From Clostridia bacterium (GTDB lineage: Bacteria; Bacillota; Clostridia; Oscillospirales; Acutalibacteraceae), in the NCBI GenBank assembly GCA_900768075.1, contig CAAGBN010000075.1, positions 1 to 13,594 of the forward strand: DNA of 13,594 nucleotides. The letters run 5' to 3'. Under the pieces are notes generated by a model. That model was not told where the DNA came from and searched no databases. It saw only the letters and a program-made list of their open reading frames with translations. This document shows positions 6,006 through 12,872 of the stretch, piece after piece. How positions within the stretch are numbered: the first letter of the stretch is position 1; each line of letters starts with the position of its first letter. Both the position numbers and the translations under genes were made by a program.

Positions 6006-7400
6006 TTATTTTGTGGTTTTTCTTACGAGCTCAGGATCGCAGGTGTCAGCAATCTTACCGATTTTTGCCCAAAGAGCATCTGCCTTTTCTTTCCAGGTGA
6101 AATAGCCTGCAGGTGAGTCGGGATATTCATCATAAAGCTTGGTAACTTCCATGCTCTGCATAAGACCCTCGATAGTCTTTTTGATATTACTTGCCTTAAC
6201 CTTGCCTGTTGCAACGCCTGTTGCAAAGCCTGCTACCATTTTTACTATATCAGCAGGTGAGAGGTCGAGCTCCTGACCCATACCGCCGAGAATTTTCTGG
6301 CTGAAGAGAACATCTTTTTTGAAGAGAAATTCAGCTTCTTCGTAACTGTAACCAACTATAGCTATAAGCAGAGGTCTGAGTGAATCGAAATCCTTACCCT
6401 GTACCTGGAAGTAACGCTTGTTGATTGACCACATATTTTCCTTTGTAAGAGGCTTGCCCTCTTTAAGAAGCTTTGAGATAACCTCTACTGCGATTTCTGC
6501 CTGATAGAGTGATGATGTACAGCCTTCACCGCAAGTTGGCTTTGTGAGGAATGCAGTATCACCCATAGCGATAAAGCCGTCTTCTACAAATGAATAAAGA
6601 GTTCTGTGGTAGGGAGTCATACCCTTTTCAACCTTGTCAACTGTATACTTGGGCCAGGGTACATTCTTTTTCCAATCTCTCTCAAAAATTTCTTCAGCAT
6701 AGCCGTAGGAGTAGCTTGCGCCAACACCGAGAATAGCACCGTGGTCATCACCGCTGGGCGCTGACCAGGATTTATACTGCATAAAGAAGCCGTGAAGATC
6801 ACCGGGATTGATTTTCTCATCAACATATTTAGCGTAGTAGAGAACAACGTGGAATATATCTTCGGGCTTGAGTGCAAAGTTTTCAACGTAAGCGTTGTCG
6901 GGGAGCTTTCTTCTTGCAGCTGAGGGGATACCTGTACAGTCGGCAACAAGCTGAGCTTCAACCTGCTGTTCGCCTTCCTCTGTTATGTATTTTGCACCGA
7001 TGATGTTGCCTTTTTCATCCTTGAGAAAATCTGAAAATGCAGCACCGTAGATAATTTCAGCACCTGCATCAATGGCTTCACGGTTCATATTCATAATGAA
7101 TTCGTGCTTATGCATACCGATAACAGTTTCTTCACCGTCTTTAGGATAGTTGCCAAAGGGTGAGTAGCTTCTGCCTGAGGTGAAAACAAAGCCGTAATCA
7201 TCGTCGCCCTTTTCAGGAATGTGCAGGTCAAACTTTTTCATATCAAGCTCGCCCATATGGAAAATGTCATACTCTCTTGAAACATTTTCAGGCTTCTGCT
7301 TTTCAATTACAAAAACACTGTGACCGGCTGCTGCCATTTTCTTTGCAAACCAGGCACCTGTTGTTGAAGCACCTGCTATTACGATATCATATTTTTTCAT
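6006..7400 (-). CDS. FAD-dependent oxidoreductase, geranylgeranyl-reductase/FixC-like
   Basis: Flavoprotein of 464 residues. An N-terminal Rossmann fold binds the ADP part of FAD: GASTTG at 10-15 (a variant of GxGxxG with Ser for the second Gly) and Glu33 at the end of strand 2. The second FAD motif is G280-D281 followed by TAFLTKPTCGEG, typical of geranylgeranyl reductase, FixC and related p-hydroxybenzoate-hydroxylase-fold proteins. The pair of cysteines in PTCGEGCTS next to the flavin is notable. No membrane segment is seen. Substrate unknown: reduction of isoprenoid or lipid double bonds is possible, but no pathway partner is adjacent. AGGAG (7409-7413) lies eight bases from the ATG. The gene has its own promoter with a putative operator and ends at the bidirectional terminator. 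Confidence 0.85.
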   Translation of the reverse strand: MKKYDIVIAGASTTGAWFAKKMAAAGHSVFVIEKQKPENVSREYDIFHMGELDMKKFDLHIPEKGDDDYGFVFTSGRSYSPFGNYPKDGEETVIGMHKHEFIMNMNREAIDAGAEIIYGAAFSDFLKDEKGNIIGAKYITEEGEQQVEAQLVADCTGIPSAARRKLPDNAYVENFALKPEDIFHVVLYYAKYVDEKINPGDLHGFFMQYKSWSAPSGDDHGAILGVGASYSYGYAEEIFERDWKKNVPWPKYTVDKVEKGMTPYHRTLYSFVEDGFIAMGDTAFLTKPTCGEGCTSSLYQAEIAVEVISKLLKEGKPLTKENMWSINKRYFQVQGKDFDSLRPLLIAIVGYSYEEAEFLFKKDVLFSQKILGGMGQELDLSPADIVKMVAGFATGVATGKVKASNIKKTIEGLMQSMEVTKLYDEYPDSPAGYFTWKEKADALWAKIGKIADTCDPELVRKTTK

Positions 7401-7416
7401 TCATATCACTCCTATA

Positions 7417-7463
7417 GATATTATTTACCTGATAATAATATCATTTTCAGAGTGAAAATTCAA
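7417..7463 (-). promoter_or_regulatory. Promoter and candidate operator of the FAD oxidoreductase
   Basis: On the minus strand TTGAAT (7458-7463), a 17-base spacer and TATTAT (7435-7440) make a good sigma-A promoter. An 8-bp perfect inverted repeat (GATATTAT 7417-7424, ATAATATC 7435-7442, 10-base spacer) covers the -10 box and the start site, a position suited to a repressor. Confidence 0.65.
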
Positions 7464-7492
7464 TATAAATCTTATAAACATACAAATATTTT

Positions 7493-8107
7493 TTATTGAT
7501 TATCTACAAATAATTTGTTTTTGACTTGGTAATATTTTTCTATCAACCAGAATCGTACTTCTACTTTCGGGTCGGAGCTTACTATTTTCATCTCTTTGTC
7601 TGATAAAAAGTCTCTGATTACTTCTTTATTGTCGGTTGCAGCAGGCAGACAAAGGGGAGGAAACATAATACACCACCAGTTTTTGCCCTTGCCTTCGCCG
7701 ATTATAACTCTTAAGGCTTTATAGTACCCTGCAGGTAAGGTGAGCTCACCGTATGTTTTTGTGGGAAAGTAGCTTCTTGCGATTTCTATTTTAACGTCAT
7801 AGTCAAAGCCGAGATTCTTTATTGTTTCTTCGGCAGAGTACAGAAGAATGTCTTTCTGGTCGGTTATGGACTTTTCTGCTGAGATAATGTCTTCACTGCC
7901 TGAAAAAACTTTTTCACCTGAAATCAGCAAGGCATCTCTTACCTTGAGCTTTAACTCCTGGTCATAGTCTTCATCTGAATTTGCGATAACGTGCAGTCTG
8001 AGAATATCCTCTCTTATACCCTTGCAGTCATTTTCAAAGGATACTGTAGCTATAATGCAGATAATCAAAGTCAAAAAAACTGCTATATCAATAGTTTTAA
8101 GCTTCAT
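7493..8107 (-). CDS. spoIIR: Stage II sporulation protein R
   Basis: Forespore-to-mother-cell signalling protein. In endospore formers SpoIIR is made under sigma-F, secreted into the intermembrane space and triggers SpoIIGA-dependent processing of pro-sigma-E. The 204-residue product has an N-terminal export/membrane segment (residues about 7-25), then the family hallmarks LRLHVIANSDEDYDQELKLKVRD and WWCIMFPPLCLP, and LPAGYYKALRVIIGEG. The length is normal. CGGAGT lies seven bases before the ATG (GGAGT at 8115-8119). I looked for a sigma-F promoter upstream and found no convincing match. The gene is divergent from the acyl carrier protein operon and stands alone; no hairpin is visible before the oxidoreductase promoter. 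It marks the organism as descended from spore formers. Confidence 0.95.
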   Translation of the reverse strand: MKLKTIDIAVFLTLIICIIATVSFENDCKGIREDILRLHVIANSDEDYDQELKLKVRDALLISGEKVFSGSEDIISAEKSITDQKDILLYSAEETIKNLGFDYDVKIEIARSYFPTKTYGELTLPAGYYKALRVIIGEGKGKNWWCIMFPPLCLPAATDNKEVIRDFLSDKEMKIVSSDPKVEVRFWLIEKYYQVKNKLFVDNQ

Positions 8108-8199
8108 AATATGTACTCCGTTTCTTTTTTTGATAAACAGAGTCTTGTCTCAGAGTGAGGAAATTATGCATCGGCATAAAGATTTGTATGTATCAAAGA

Positions 8200-8236
8200 T
8201 TGTCACTTGACAAACAATAAGCCTATGTAATATTAT
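8200..8236 (+). promoter_or_regulatory. Promoter of the ACP operon with overlapping palindrome
   Basis: Perfect TTGACA (8207-8212), an 18-base spacer and TATTAT (8231-8236). A 14-bp palindrome TTGTCA-CT-TGACAA (8200-8213) overlaps the -35 box and could be an operator. It does not resemble the FapR site. The predicted start lies within or next to the Shine-Dalgarno sequence (8239-8244), which is unusual. Confidence 0.6.
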
Positions 8237-8255
8237 TTAAGGAGAGAATAAACCT

Positions 8256-8489
8256 ATGGATACAATGCAGAAAGTCAAAGAAATTATCAGCCGTCAGACT
8301 GATATCGATGAAGAAAAGCTCAGTGATAATACAACCTTGGAGGATATTGTTGCTGATAGCCTTGATATAGTCGAAATGCTTATGGAAATAGAGGGAGCTT
8401 TTGATATTGATATTCCTGATGAGGAGGCTGAAAAACTCTCTACAGTAGGGGAGCTTTGCGATTATATAGATATAAAACTTTCTGAATAA
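8256..8489 (+). CDS. acpP: Acyl carrier protein
   Basis: Small acidic carrier protein of 77 residues that holds acyl chains on a 4'-phosphopantetheine arm. The attachment serine is S35 in ADSLDIVEM, within the canonical D-S-L motif, followed by the recognition helix and the IDIPDEEAEKLSTVGELCDYI region. Length and composition are typical of type II fatty-acid ACP. AAGGAG (8239-8244) lies 11 bases from the ATG at 8256; the Met4 codon at 8265 is too far to be preferred. No fatty-acid synthesis genes are adjacent; instead the HAD hydrolase gene follows after 21 bases. It may therefore be a second or specialised ACP, and the gene symbol is used by family only. Confidence 0.92.
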   Translation: MDTMQKVKEIISRQTDIDEEKLSDNTTLEDIVADSLDIVEMLMEIEGAFDIDIPDEEAEKLSTVGELCDYIDIKLSE

Positions 8490-8510
8490 ATAAAATCAAA
8501 GGAGAAAGAA

Positions 8511-9155
8511 ATGCCCAAGTATAACTATATTATCTGGGATTGGAACGGAACAATACTTGACGATTTACAGCTTAACTTAGAGGTTGAAAATACTCTGCTT
8601 CAAAGACGAGGAAAAAGACTTATAAAGGATATAGACGAGTATCAGGAAAAGTTTCAGTTTCCTATTATAAAATTTTATGAAGAACTGAACTTTGATCTGG
8701 AAAATGAAAAGTTCGAGGATATCGCCAAGGAATATGTCTTTGAATTTGATGAAAGATTCTATGAGCTTGAAACTTTCCCTGATGCAGAAAATACTATCAG
8801 GGAATTCAAATACAAGGGTATAGAGCAGATTATACTTTCTCAGACAGAGCAGAGGTGGCTTGAAAAGCAGGTAGCCTTTCACGATATGGATTATCTTTTT
8901 TCTGAGCTTTTAGGCGCAAGGGATATCTATGTCAAGGGTAAGGTCGGTATCGCTTTGGAATGGATAACTAAAAACGATATTGATACTGCTCAGATGCTTA
9001 TGGTTGGCGATACTCTGCACGACTATGAGGTGGCAGAAACCTTAGGCTGTGACTGTATTCTCATTTCAAGAGGGCATCATTCAAAAGAAAGACTTATGAC
9101 AACGGGTGCTGTTGTCCTTGAAAGTATAGAAGAACTCAAAAGGATGGTAATATAA
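8511..9155 (+). CDS. HAD-superfamily hydrolase with DxN motif
   Basis: Cytoplasmic haloacid-dehalogenase-fold protein of 214 residues. Motif I is W-D10-W-N12-G-T, so the nucleophile Asp10 is present but the usual general acid/base Asp at +2 is Asn. Motif II is in ILSQTE, motif III a Lys in the VKGKVG region, and motif IV is GDTLHDYE. The alpha-helical cap lies at about residues 20-85, as in class I HADs such as phosphoglycolate phosphatases. Because glycerate kinase follows after one base, a sugar-acid phosphate substrate is conceivable, but this is inference. AAAGGAG (8498-8504) lies six bases before the ATG. It is in an operon with acpP upstream and the kinase downstream. Confidence 0.88.
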   Translation: MPKYNYIIWDWNGTILDDLQLNLEVENTLLQRRGKRLIKDIDEYQEKFQFPIIKFYEELNFDLENEKFEDIAKEYVFEFDERFYELETFPDAENTIREFKYKGIEQIILSQTEQRWLEKQVAFHDMDYLFSELLGARDIYVKGKVGIALEWITKNDIDTAQMLMVGDTLHDYEVAETLGCDCILISRGHHSKERLMTTGAVVLESIEELKRMVI

Positions 9156-9156
9156 A

Positions 9157-10263
9157 ATGAAAAAGATTGTTATTGCGCCTGACTCTTTTAAGGGTACACT
9201 GTCGTCTCTTGAGGTCTGCAATCTTGTTAAGCAGTCACTTCTTGAGGAAAGAGATGACCTTGAAATAGTTGAAGTGCCTATTGCTGACGGTGGTGAGGGT
9301 ATGACTGAAAGCTTTATGTGTGCCATAGATGGCAGTGAAAAGGTAGAGCTTAAAGCAAAAAGTCCTCTCGGCAGAGATATAGATGTTTATTATGCTGTGG
9401 TTTACGGTGATACTGCCGTAATTGAAATGGCTATGGCTTCGGGTATTACTATCGAAAAAGAAAAGGATGCTATGAAGGCATCTACATACGGAACGGGTCA
9501 GATAATAAAGCACGCTCTTGATAAGGGCATAAGAAAGTTCTTTTTAGGTATCGGTGGCAGTGCGACAACTGATGGCGGTATAGGATGTGTAGCTGCACTC
9601 GGAGGCAAATTCCTCAGTAAAGACGGTAAGGAAGTGCCTCTTTGCGGTGAGGGCCTTTCACTGATAGAAAAGATTGATTTATCAGGTCTTGATGAAAGAA
9701 TCAAAGAAAGTGAAATCACTGTCCTTTGCGATGTGAAGAATCCTCTTTACGGCAAAAACGGAGCCGCTTATATATTCGGACCGCAGAAGGGTGCAAATGA
9801 AAAGCAGGTAGAAATTCTCGATGCAGGTCTTAAGAATTTAGCCGATATTTCGGCAGAGTACCTTAAAAAAGACTTTTCCGGATATGAGGGCACAGGTGCG
9901 GCGGGTGGCTTAGGCTTTGCTTTGGTTGCATTTATGGGAGGCACTCTCAAGGGTGGCATTGATCACATACTTGATATGCTCTCTTTCAATGAGAAAGTAA
10001 AAGATGCTGATCTAGTTATAACAGGCGAGGGCAAAATGGACCATCAGAGTCTTATGGGAAAACTGCCTTTCGGTGTGGCTAAGAGATGTGAGCATACCAA
10101 GGTTGCAGCTATAGTCGGTCTTAATACTGCCGACGAGAAACAGATATCCGAGCTCGGTATAAGTCAGGTAGTGGAGACAAATTACCTTCATCTGCCTTTT
10201 GAACAGGTTAAAGCAACAGCTAAAGAGGATTTAATAGCTGCAGCGAAAAAAATAATCATATGA
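9157..10263 (+). CDS. glxK: Glycerate 2-kinase (GarK/GlxK family)
   Basis: Phosphorylates D-glycerate with ATP; enzymes of this family make 2-phosphoglycerate, which enters glycolysis. The 368-residue length is typical. Hallmarks are APDSFKGTLSSLEV at the N-terminus, PIADGGEGM at about residue 43, MAMASGI, STYGTGQII and GIGGSATTDGGIG, with AAGGLG further on. The gene starts one base after the stop of the HAD gene and has only a weak ribosome site (AGGAT, about 11 bases upstream), pointing to translational coupling. The only hairpin before the next gene lacks a plus-strand U tract, so read-through into the dehydrogenase is possible. Confidence 0.95.
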   Translation: MKKIVIAPDSFKGTLSSLEVCNLVKQSLLEERDDLEIVEVPIADGGEGMTESFMCAIDGSEKVELKAKSPLGRDIDVYYAVVYGDTAVIEMAMASGITIEKEKDAMKASTYGTGQIIKHALDKGIRKFFLGIGGSATTDGGIGCVAALGGKFLSKDGKEVPLCGEGLSLIEKIDLSGLDERIKESEITVLCDVKNPLYGKNGAAYIFGPQKGANEKQVEILDAGLKNLADISAEYLKKDFSGYEGTGAAGGLGFALVAFMGGTLKGGIDHILDMLSFNEKVKDADLVITGEGKMDHQSLMGKLPFGVAKRCEHTKVAAIVGLNTADEKQISELGISQVVETNYLHLPFEQVKATAKEDLIAAAKKIII

Positions 10264-10277
10264 TTTTATAAAAAAAA

Positions 10278-10317
10278 TAAGCCACAGCTATTGATTTATT
10301 TTCAATTTTGTGGCTTA
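10278..10317. terminator. Hairpin downstream of glycerate kinase, U tract only on the minus strand
   Basis: TAAGCCACA (10278-10286) and TGTGGCTTA (10309-10317) form a perfect 9-bp stem with a 22-base AT-rich loop. The plus-strand tail is ATATAATG, which is poor for termination, while the minus strand would have a long U tract. Its 3' arm ends two bases before the TATAAT of the next promoter, so it may instead affect mmsA transcription. Confidence 0.4.
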
Positions 10318-10318
10318 A

Positions 10319-10324
10319 TATAAT
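10319..10324 (+). promoter_or_regulatory. Probable -10 box of the mmsA promoter
   Basis: A consensus TATAAT lies 40 bases before the chosen start codon. No good -35 is found at 16-18 bases; TTGATT at 10291-10296 is 22 bases away, inside the hairpin loop. Confidence 0.35.
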
Positions 10325-10364
10325 GTGGAATAGAAAATACACAATACATAAGGAGTTAACCAAA

Positions 10365-11888
10365 ATGGAACAGATCAAAAGATTAAAGTATTTCATTGAC
10401 GGTGAATGGGTAGAATCAAAGACTGAAAAATATATGCCCGTTTACAACCCCAGCACAGGCGAAGTTATCGCTGAAACACCCTGCTGTACTTCAGAAGAAG
10501 TTGAAGCTGCTATCGCTTCAGCTAAGGCAGCATTCCCTGCATGGTCAAACACACCTGTTATGAAGAGAGTACAGGTGCTCTATAAATTCCGTGAGCTCCT
10601 CATCGAGCATATGGATGAACTCACAGTTCTTTGCGCAACAGAACACGGTAAGGTTCTCTCAGAAGCAAAGGGCGATATCCTTAAGGTTAAGGAACCCGTT
10701 GAACACGCTCTCAGCGCTCCCTCACTTCTTATGGGCGACGCTATGAGAGATACATCAAACGGCTATGACACAACTCTCTACTATGAGCCCATCGGTGTTT
10801 GCGCTGGTATCGTACCCTTCAACTTCCCCGGTATGATTCCTATGGGTTGGATGGTTCCCTGCTGTATCGCTGCAGGTAACACAATGGTACTTAAGCTTGC
10901 TTCAATGACACCTATGACAGCTATGAGACTTAACGAGCTTCTTTATGAAGCAGGTCTTCCCAAGGGTGTAGTAAACCTTGTAACATGCTCAAGAGTTGAA
11001 GCTGACCTCTTCCTCAAGCACCCCGATGTTAAGGCTATCACTTTCGTTGGTTCAACAAAGGTTGGTCTTCACGTATATAAAGAAGCTTCAGCAACAGGCA
11101 AGAGAGTACAGGCTCTTTGCGAAGCTAAGAACCACGCTCTCGTGCTCGAAGACGCTGCTCTTGAAAGATCAGCAAGAGGTATCATCAACTCATCATTCGG
11201 TTGTGCTGGTGAAAGATGTATGGCTCTTCCCGTTGTTGTTGCTCAGGAAAGCATCGCTGACAAGCTTGTAGCACTTCTTAAGCAGTACGCTATGGAGCTC
11301 AAGCTCGGCCCCGCATATGCTGAAGATTCAACTCTCGGCCCCGTTGTAACAGCTGAGCACAAGCAGAGCGTTATCAACTGGATCAACAAGGGTATCGAAG
11401 AGGGTGCAACACTTGTTCTCGACGGTAGAGATGCTAAGGTTGAAGGTTATGAAAACGGCTTCTATGTAGGCCCCACAATCTTCGATAACGTAACAGAAGA
11501 AATGACTGTTGGTACTCAGGAAATCTTTGGCCCCGTGCTTTGCATCAAGAGAGTTAAGAACTTCGAAGAAGGTCTTGCACTTATGAACAACAACCCCTTT
11601 GCAAACGGCTCAGTTATCTTCACACAGAGCGGTTACTATGCAAGAGAATTCTCAAAGAGAACTGACGGCGGTATGGTTGGTGTTAACGTTGGTATTCCCG
11701 TACCCGTTGGCGTATTTCCCTTCACAGGCCACAAGCTCTCATTCTTCGGTAACCTCCACTGTCTCGGTAAGGATGCATTCCGTTTCTTCACAGAGACTAA
11801 GGCTGTAACAACACGTTGGTTTGACGAAGAAGAGATGAAGGCTACAACCGTTGACACATGGGACGGCTCAGTAGGCGGCGGCATCTGA
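10365..11888 (+). CDS. mmsA: CoA-acylating methylmalonate-semialdehyde dehydrogenase
   Basis: NAD-dependent aldehyde dehydrogenase that converts malonate or methylmalonate semialdehyde plus CoA to acetyl-CoA or propionyl-CoA; family members serve valine or myo-inositol breakdown (IolA). The product has 507 residues. The start at 10365 is chosen because AGGAG (10351-10355) precedes it by nine bases; the frame stays open 19 codons further up, but that stretch covers the hairpin and -10 box. Visible features are the oxyanion Asn153 in PFNFP, the cofactor loop TFVGSTKVG, and catalytic Cys285 in GCAGERCMA, whose GERCMA context is specific to this subfamily. LCEAKNH replaces the usual LAGAKNH or GGKNH. 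Codons are strongly biased (CTC, ATC, CCC), which suggests high expression. No inositol or valine genes are adjacent. Confidence 0.92.
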   Translation: MEQIKRLKYFIDGEWVESKTEKYMPVYNPSTGEVIAETPCCTSEEVEAAIASAKAAFPAWSNTPVMKRVQVLYKFRELLIEHMDELTVLCATEHGKVLSEAKGDILKVKEPVEHALSAPSLLMGDAMRDTSNGYDTTLYYEPIGVCAGIVPFNFPGMIPMGWMVPCCIAAGNTMVLKLASMTPMTAMRLNELLYEAGLPKGVVNLVTCSRVEADLFLKHPDVKAITFVGSTKVGLHVYKEASATGKRVQALCEAKNHALVLEDAALERSARGIINSSFGCAGERCMALPVVVAQESIADKLVALLKQYAMELKLGPAYAEDSTLGPVVTAEHKQSVINWINKGIEEGATLVLDGRDAKVEGYENGFYVGPTIFDNVTEEMTVGTQEIFGPVLCIKRVKNFEEGLALMNNNPFANGSVIFTQSGYYAREFSKRTDGGMVGVNVGIPVPVGVFPFTGHKLSFFGNLHCLGKDAFRFFTETKAVTTRWFDEEEMKATTVDTWDGSVGGGI

Positions 11889-11890
11889 TT

Positions 11891-11918
11891 GAACGCAGAG
11901 TGCAGAACGCAGAGCGCA
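11891..11918 (+). repeat. Two tandem 14-bp repeats
   Basis: GAACGCAGAGTGCA (11891-11904) is followed directly by GAACGCAGAGCGCA (11905-11918), with one mismatch. The pair begins three bases after the mmsA stop codon and precedes the terminator. Confidence 0.7.
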
Positions 11919-11934
11919 GAATGGCGACAAACTT

Positions 11935-11968
11935 AAGGCGAGTAGGATAATCCCTGCCCGCCTTTTTT
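11935..11968 (+). terminator. Intrinsic terminator after mmsA
   Basis: AAGGCG (11935-11940) pairs with CGCCTT (11959-11964). After one mismatch the stem continues for five more pairs (11942-11946 with 11953-11957, one T-G). A six-T tract (11963-11968) follows. Confidence 0.82.
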
Positions 11969-11996
11969 AGTTGGGTTAATAGTTGGAAAAAATGAA

Positions 11997-12050
11997 ATCG
12001 TGTTTTTGATTCTTTTTCCACGACAGGAAAAAGAATGCCCGTCCGGCGAG
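11997..12050 (+). repeat. Dispersed palindromic element, copy B
   Basis: A perfect 11-bp inverted repeat (12009-12019 with 12026-12036; arm ATTCTTTTTCC) encloses the loop ACGACA, flanked by ATCGTGTTTTTG and TGCCCGTCCGGCGAG. It matches copy A (2376-2430, minus strand) in flanks, loop and arms. It lies downstream of mmsA in the sense direction, 16 bases before a strong hairpin terminator, the same order as in copy A. Confidence 0.7.
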
Positions 12051-12066
12051 GACAATATAAAAAATT

Positions 12067-12096
12067 AAAGTAGCAGATTTCGGTCTGCTACTTTTT
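12067..12096. terminator. Bidirectional terminator between element B and the GNAT gene
   Basis: AAAGTAGCAGA (12067-12077) and TCTGCTACTTT (12084-12094) form a perfect 11-bp stem with loop TTTCGG. The plus-strand tail is TTTTTG; the minus-strand tail is TTTAATTTTTTA. It serves the leftward GNAT gene and any read-through from mmsA. Confidence 0.88.
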
Positions 12097-12113
12097 GTTT
12101 GATAAATTGGAAG

Positions 12114-12632
12114 TTACAGATTAGTCCATTCTTCTCTCGTTATTGCAAAAACCTTTGTGATTTCATTCCCATCATCCTTATACTCACCAACTTGTTTGCA
12201 TCCGTAAGAAATTGCAGTTTTATATGACGGCTCATTTGTGTGTTTCATATAGGAATAAACCACATTAAACGATGTGTTATTAAATGTCCAATCCCTGACC
12301 GCAATCGCTGCTTCTTTGGCATATCCTTTCCTTTGCTTATCTCCTCTTATATGATAACCGATTTCAGGTTTTATTTCACCGCCTATAATCTGCATTGTCA
12401 AGCCACAGTCACCTATCATTTCACCAGTCTCTTTCAAACATACAGCCCACAAGCCAAAACCAAACACCCGATATCTTTCTACATTTCGCAAAATCCAGTT
12501 CATTACCCTTTTTTCATCAAATGCATAGGGATAATGTTTCATTATGTCAGAATCTGCCAACACTTTATAAAGTGAGGGAAAATCATCTTCCGTCATTTCT
12601 CTTAAGAGCAAACGTTCCGTTTCAATAACCAT
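12114..12632 (-). CDS. GNAT-family N-acetyltransferase (RimJ/RimL-like)
   Basis: Cytoplasmic acetyl-CoA-dependent acyltransferase of 172 residues, the normal length. It begins with the RimJ/RimL-type signature ETERLLLREMTEDDFPSLY; the acetyl-CoA pyrophosphate-binding loop is QRKGYAKEAAIAV at about residues 100-112 (Q/R-x-x-G-x-A form), preceded by IKPEIGYHI. The acceptor is unknown: ribosomal protein N-termini, small amines and drugs are all used in this family. GAGGA (12640-12644) lies seven bases before the ATG. The gene has a strong own promoter and is flanked by dispersed structured elements, which would fit an accessory gene, though this is inference. Confidence 0.9.
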   Translation of the reverse strand: MVIETERLLLREMTEDDFPSLYKVLADSDIMKHYPYAFDEKRVMNWILRNVERYRVFGFGLWAVCLKETGEMIGDCGLTMQIIGGEIKPEIGYHIRGDKQRKGYAKEAAIAVRDWTFNNTSFNVVYSYMKHTNEPSYKTAISYGCKQVGEYKDDGNEITKVFAITREEWTNL

Positions 12633-12668
12633 TATTTTATCCTCGTTAAATTCTTATTCATCACCCCA

Positions 12669-12697
12669 ATTATACCACACCACACCCGAAACATCAA
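12669..12697 (-). promoter_or_regulatory. Extended -10 promoter of the GNAT gene
   Basis: On the minus strand TTGATG (12692-12697), a 17-base spacer and TATAAT (12669-12674), with TG one base before the -10 box. The start would fall about 30 bases before the ATG. Confidence 0.75.
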
Positions 12698-12715
12698 CAA
12701 CCAACCTTGCAGGTG

Positions 12716-12792
12716 GGCGGCTCCATTAAATCGCAAAGCGATTTACAGAGACGTTGTCGCTGACCCGAACGCAGTTCGGGTATGGAGCCGCC
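12716..12792 (+). repeat. Cloverleaf-shaped dispersed repeat, copy 2 (77 bp)
   Basis: It has the same 11-bp outer stem as copy 1 (12716-12726 with 12782-12792), enclosing AAATCGC/GCGATTT (12728-12744), AGAGAC/GTCGCT with one mismatch (12747-12761) and CCCGAAC/GTTCGGG (12764-12780). It is exactly 77 bp, like copy 1 at 4902-4978, and identical at 65 of 77 positions by eye. Two of the stem changes are compensated on the opposite arm. Confidence 0.85.
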
Positions 12793-12820
12793 GTACCACC
12801 CGTAAGCAGAAACTAAAAAT

Positions 12821-12846
12821 AAACGGCAGTATAAACCTGCCGTTTT
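12821..12846. terminator. Hairpin, possible bidirectional terminator
   Basis: AAACGGCAG (12821-12829) and CTGCCGTTT (12837-12845) form a perfect 9-bp stem. T runs are short on both sides (TTTTG on plus, ATTTTTAG on minus). It could back up the terminator of the candidate small RNA read leftward. Confidence 0.55.
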
Positions 12847-12872
12847 GTAAATTGCATTTTTTCAGATAAAAG

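Noticed and set aside
8110..8200. Sigma-F promoter upstream of spoIIR
   Set aside because: GCATA and GTTTA -35-like words exist on the minus strand, but at 16 bases' spacing the -10 regions do not fit the sigma-F pattern.
10308..10364. Upstream in-frame extension of mmsA by 19 codons
   Set aside because: It overlaps the hairpin and the TATAAT box, has no ribosome site, and the good AGGAG fits the ATG at 10365, where similarity to the family begins.
11636..11884. Minus-strand open frame inside mmsA
   Set aside because: It is an antisense shadow of a strongly codon-biased gene, with no ribosome site.
11891..11930. Possible CRISPR array
   Set aside because: There are only two adjacent 14-bp repeats with no spacers and no cas genes; it is a short tandem duplication.
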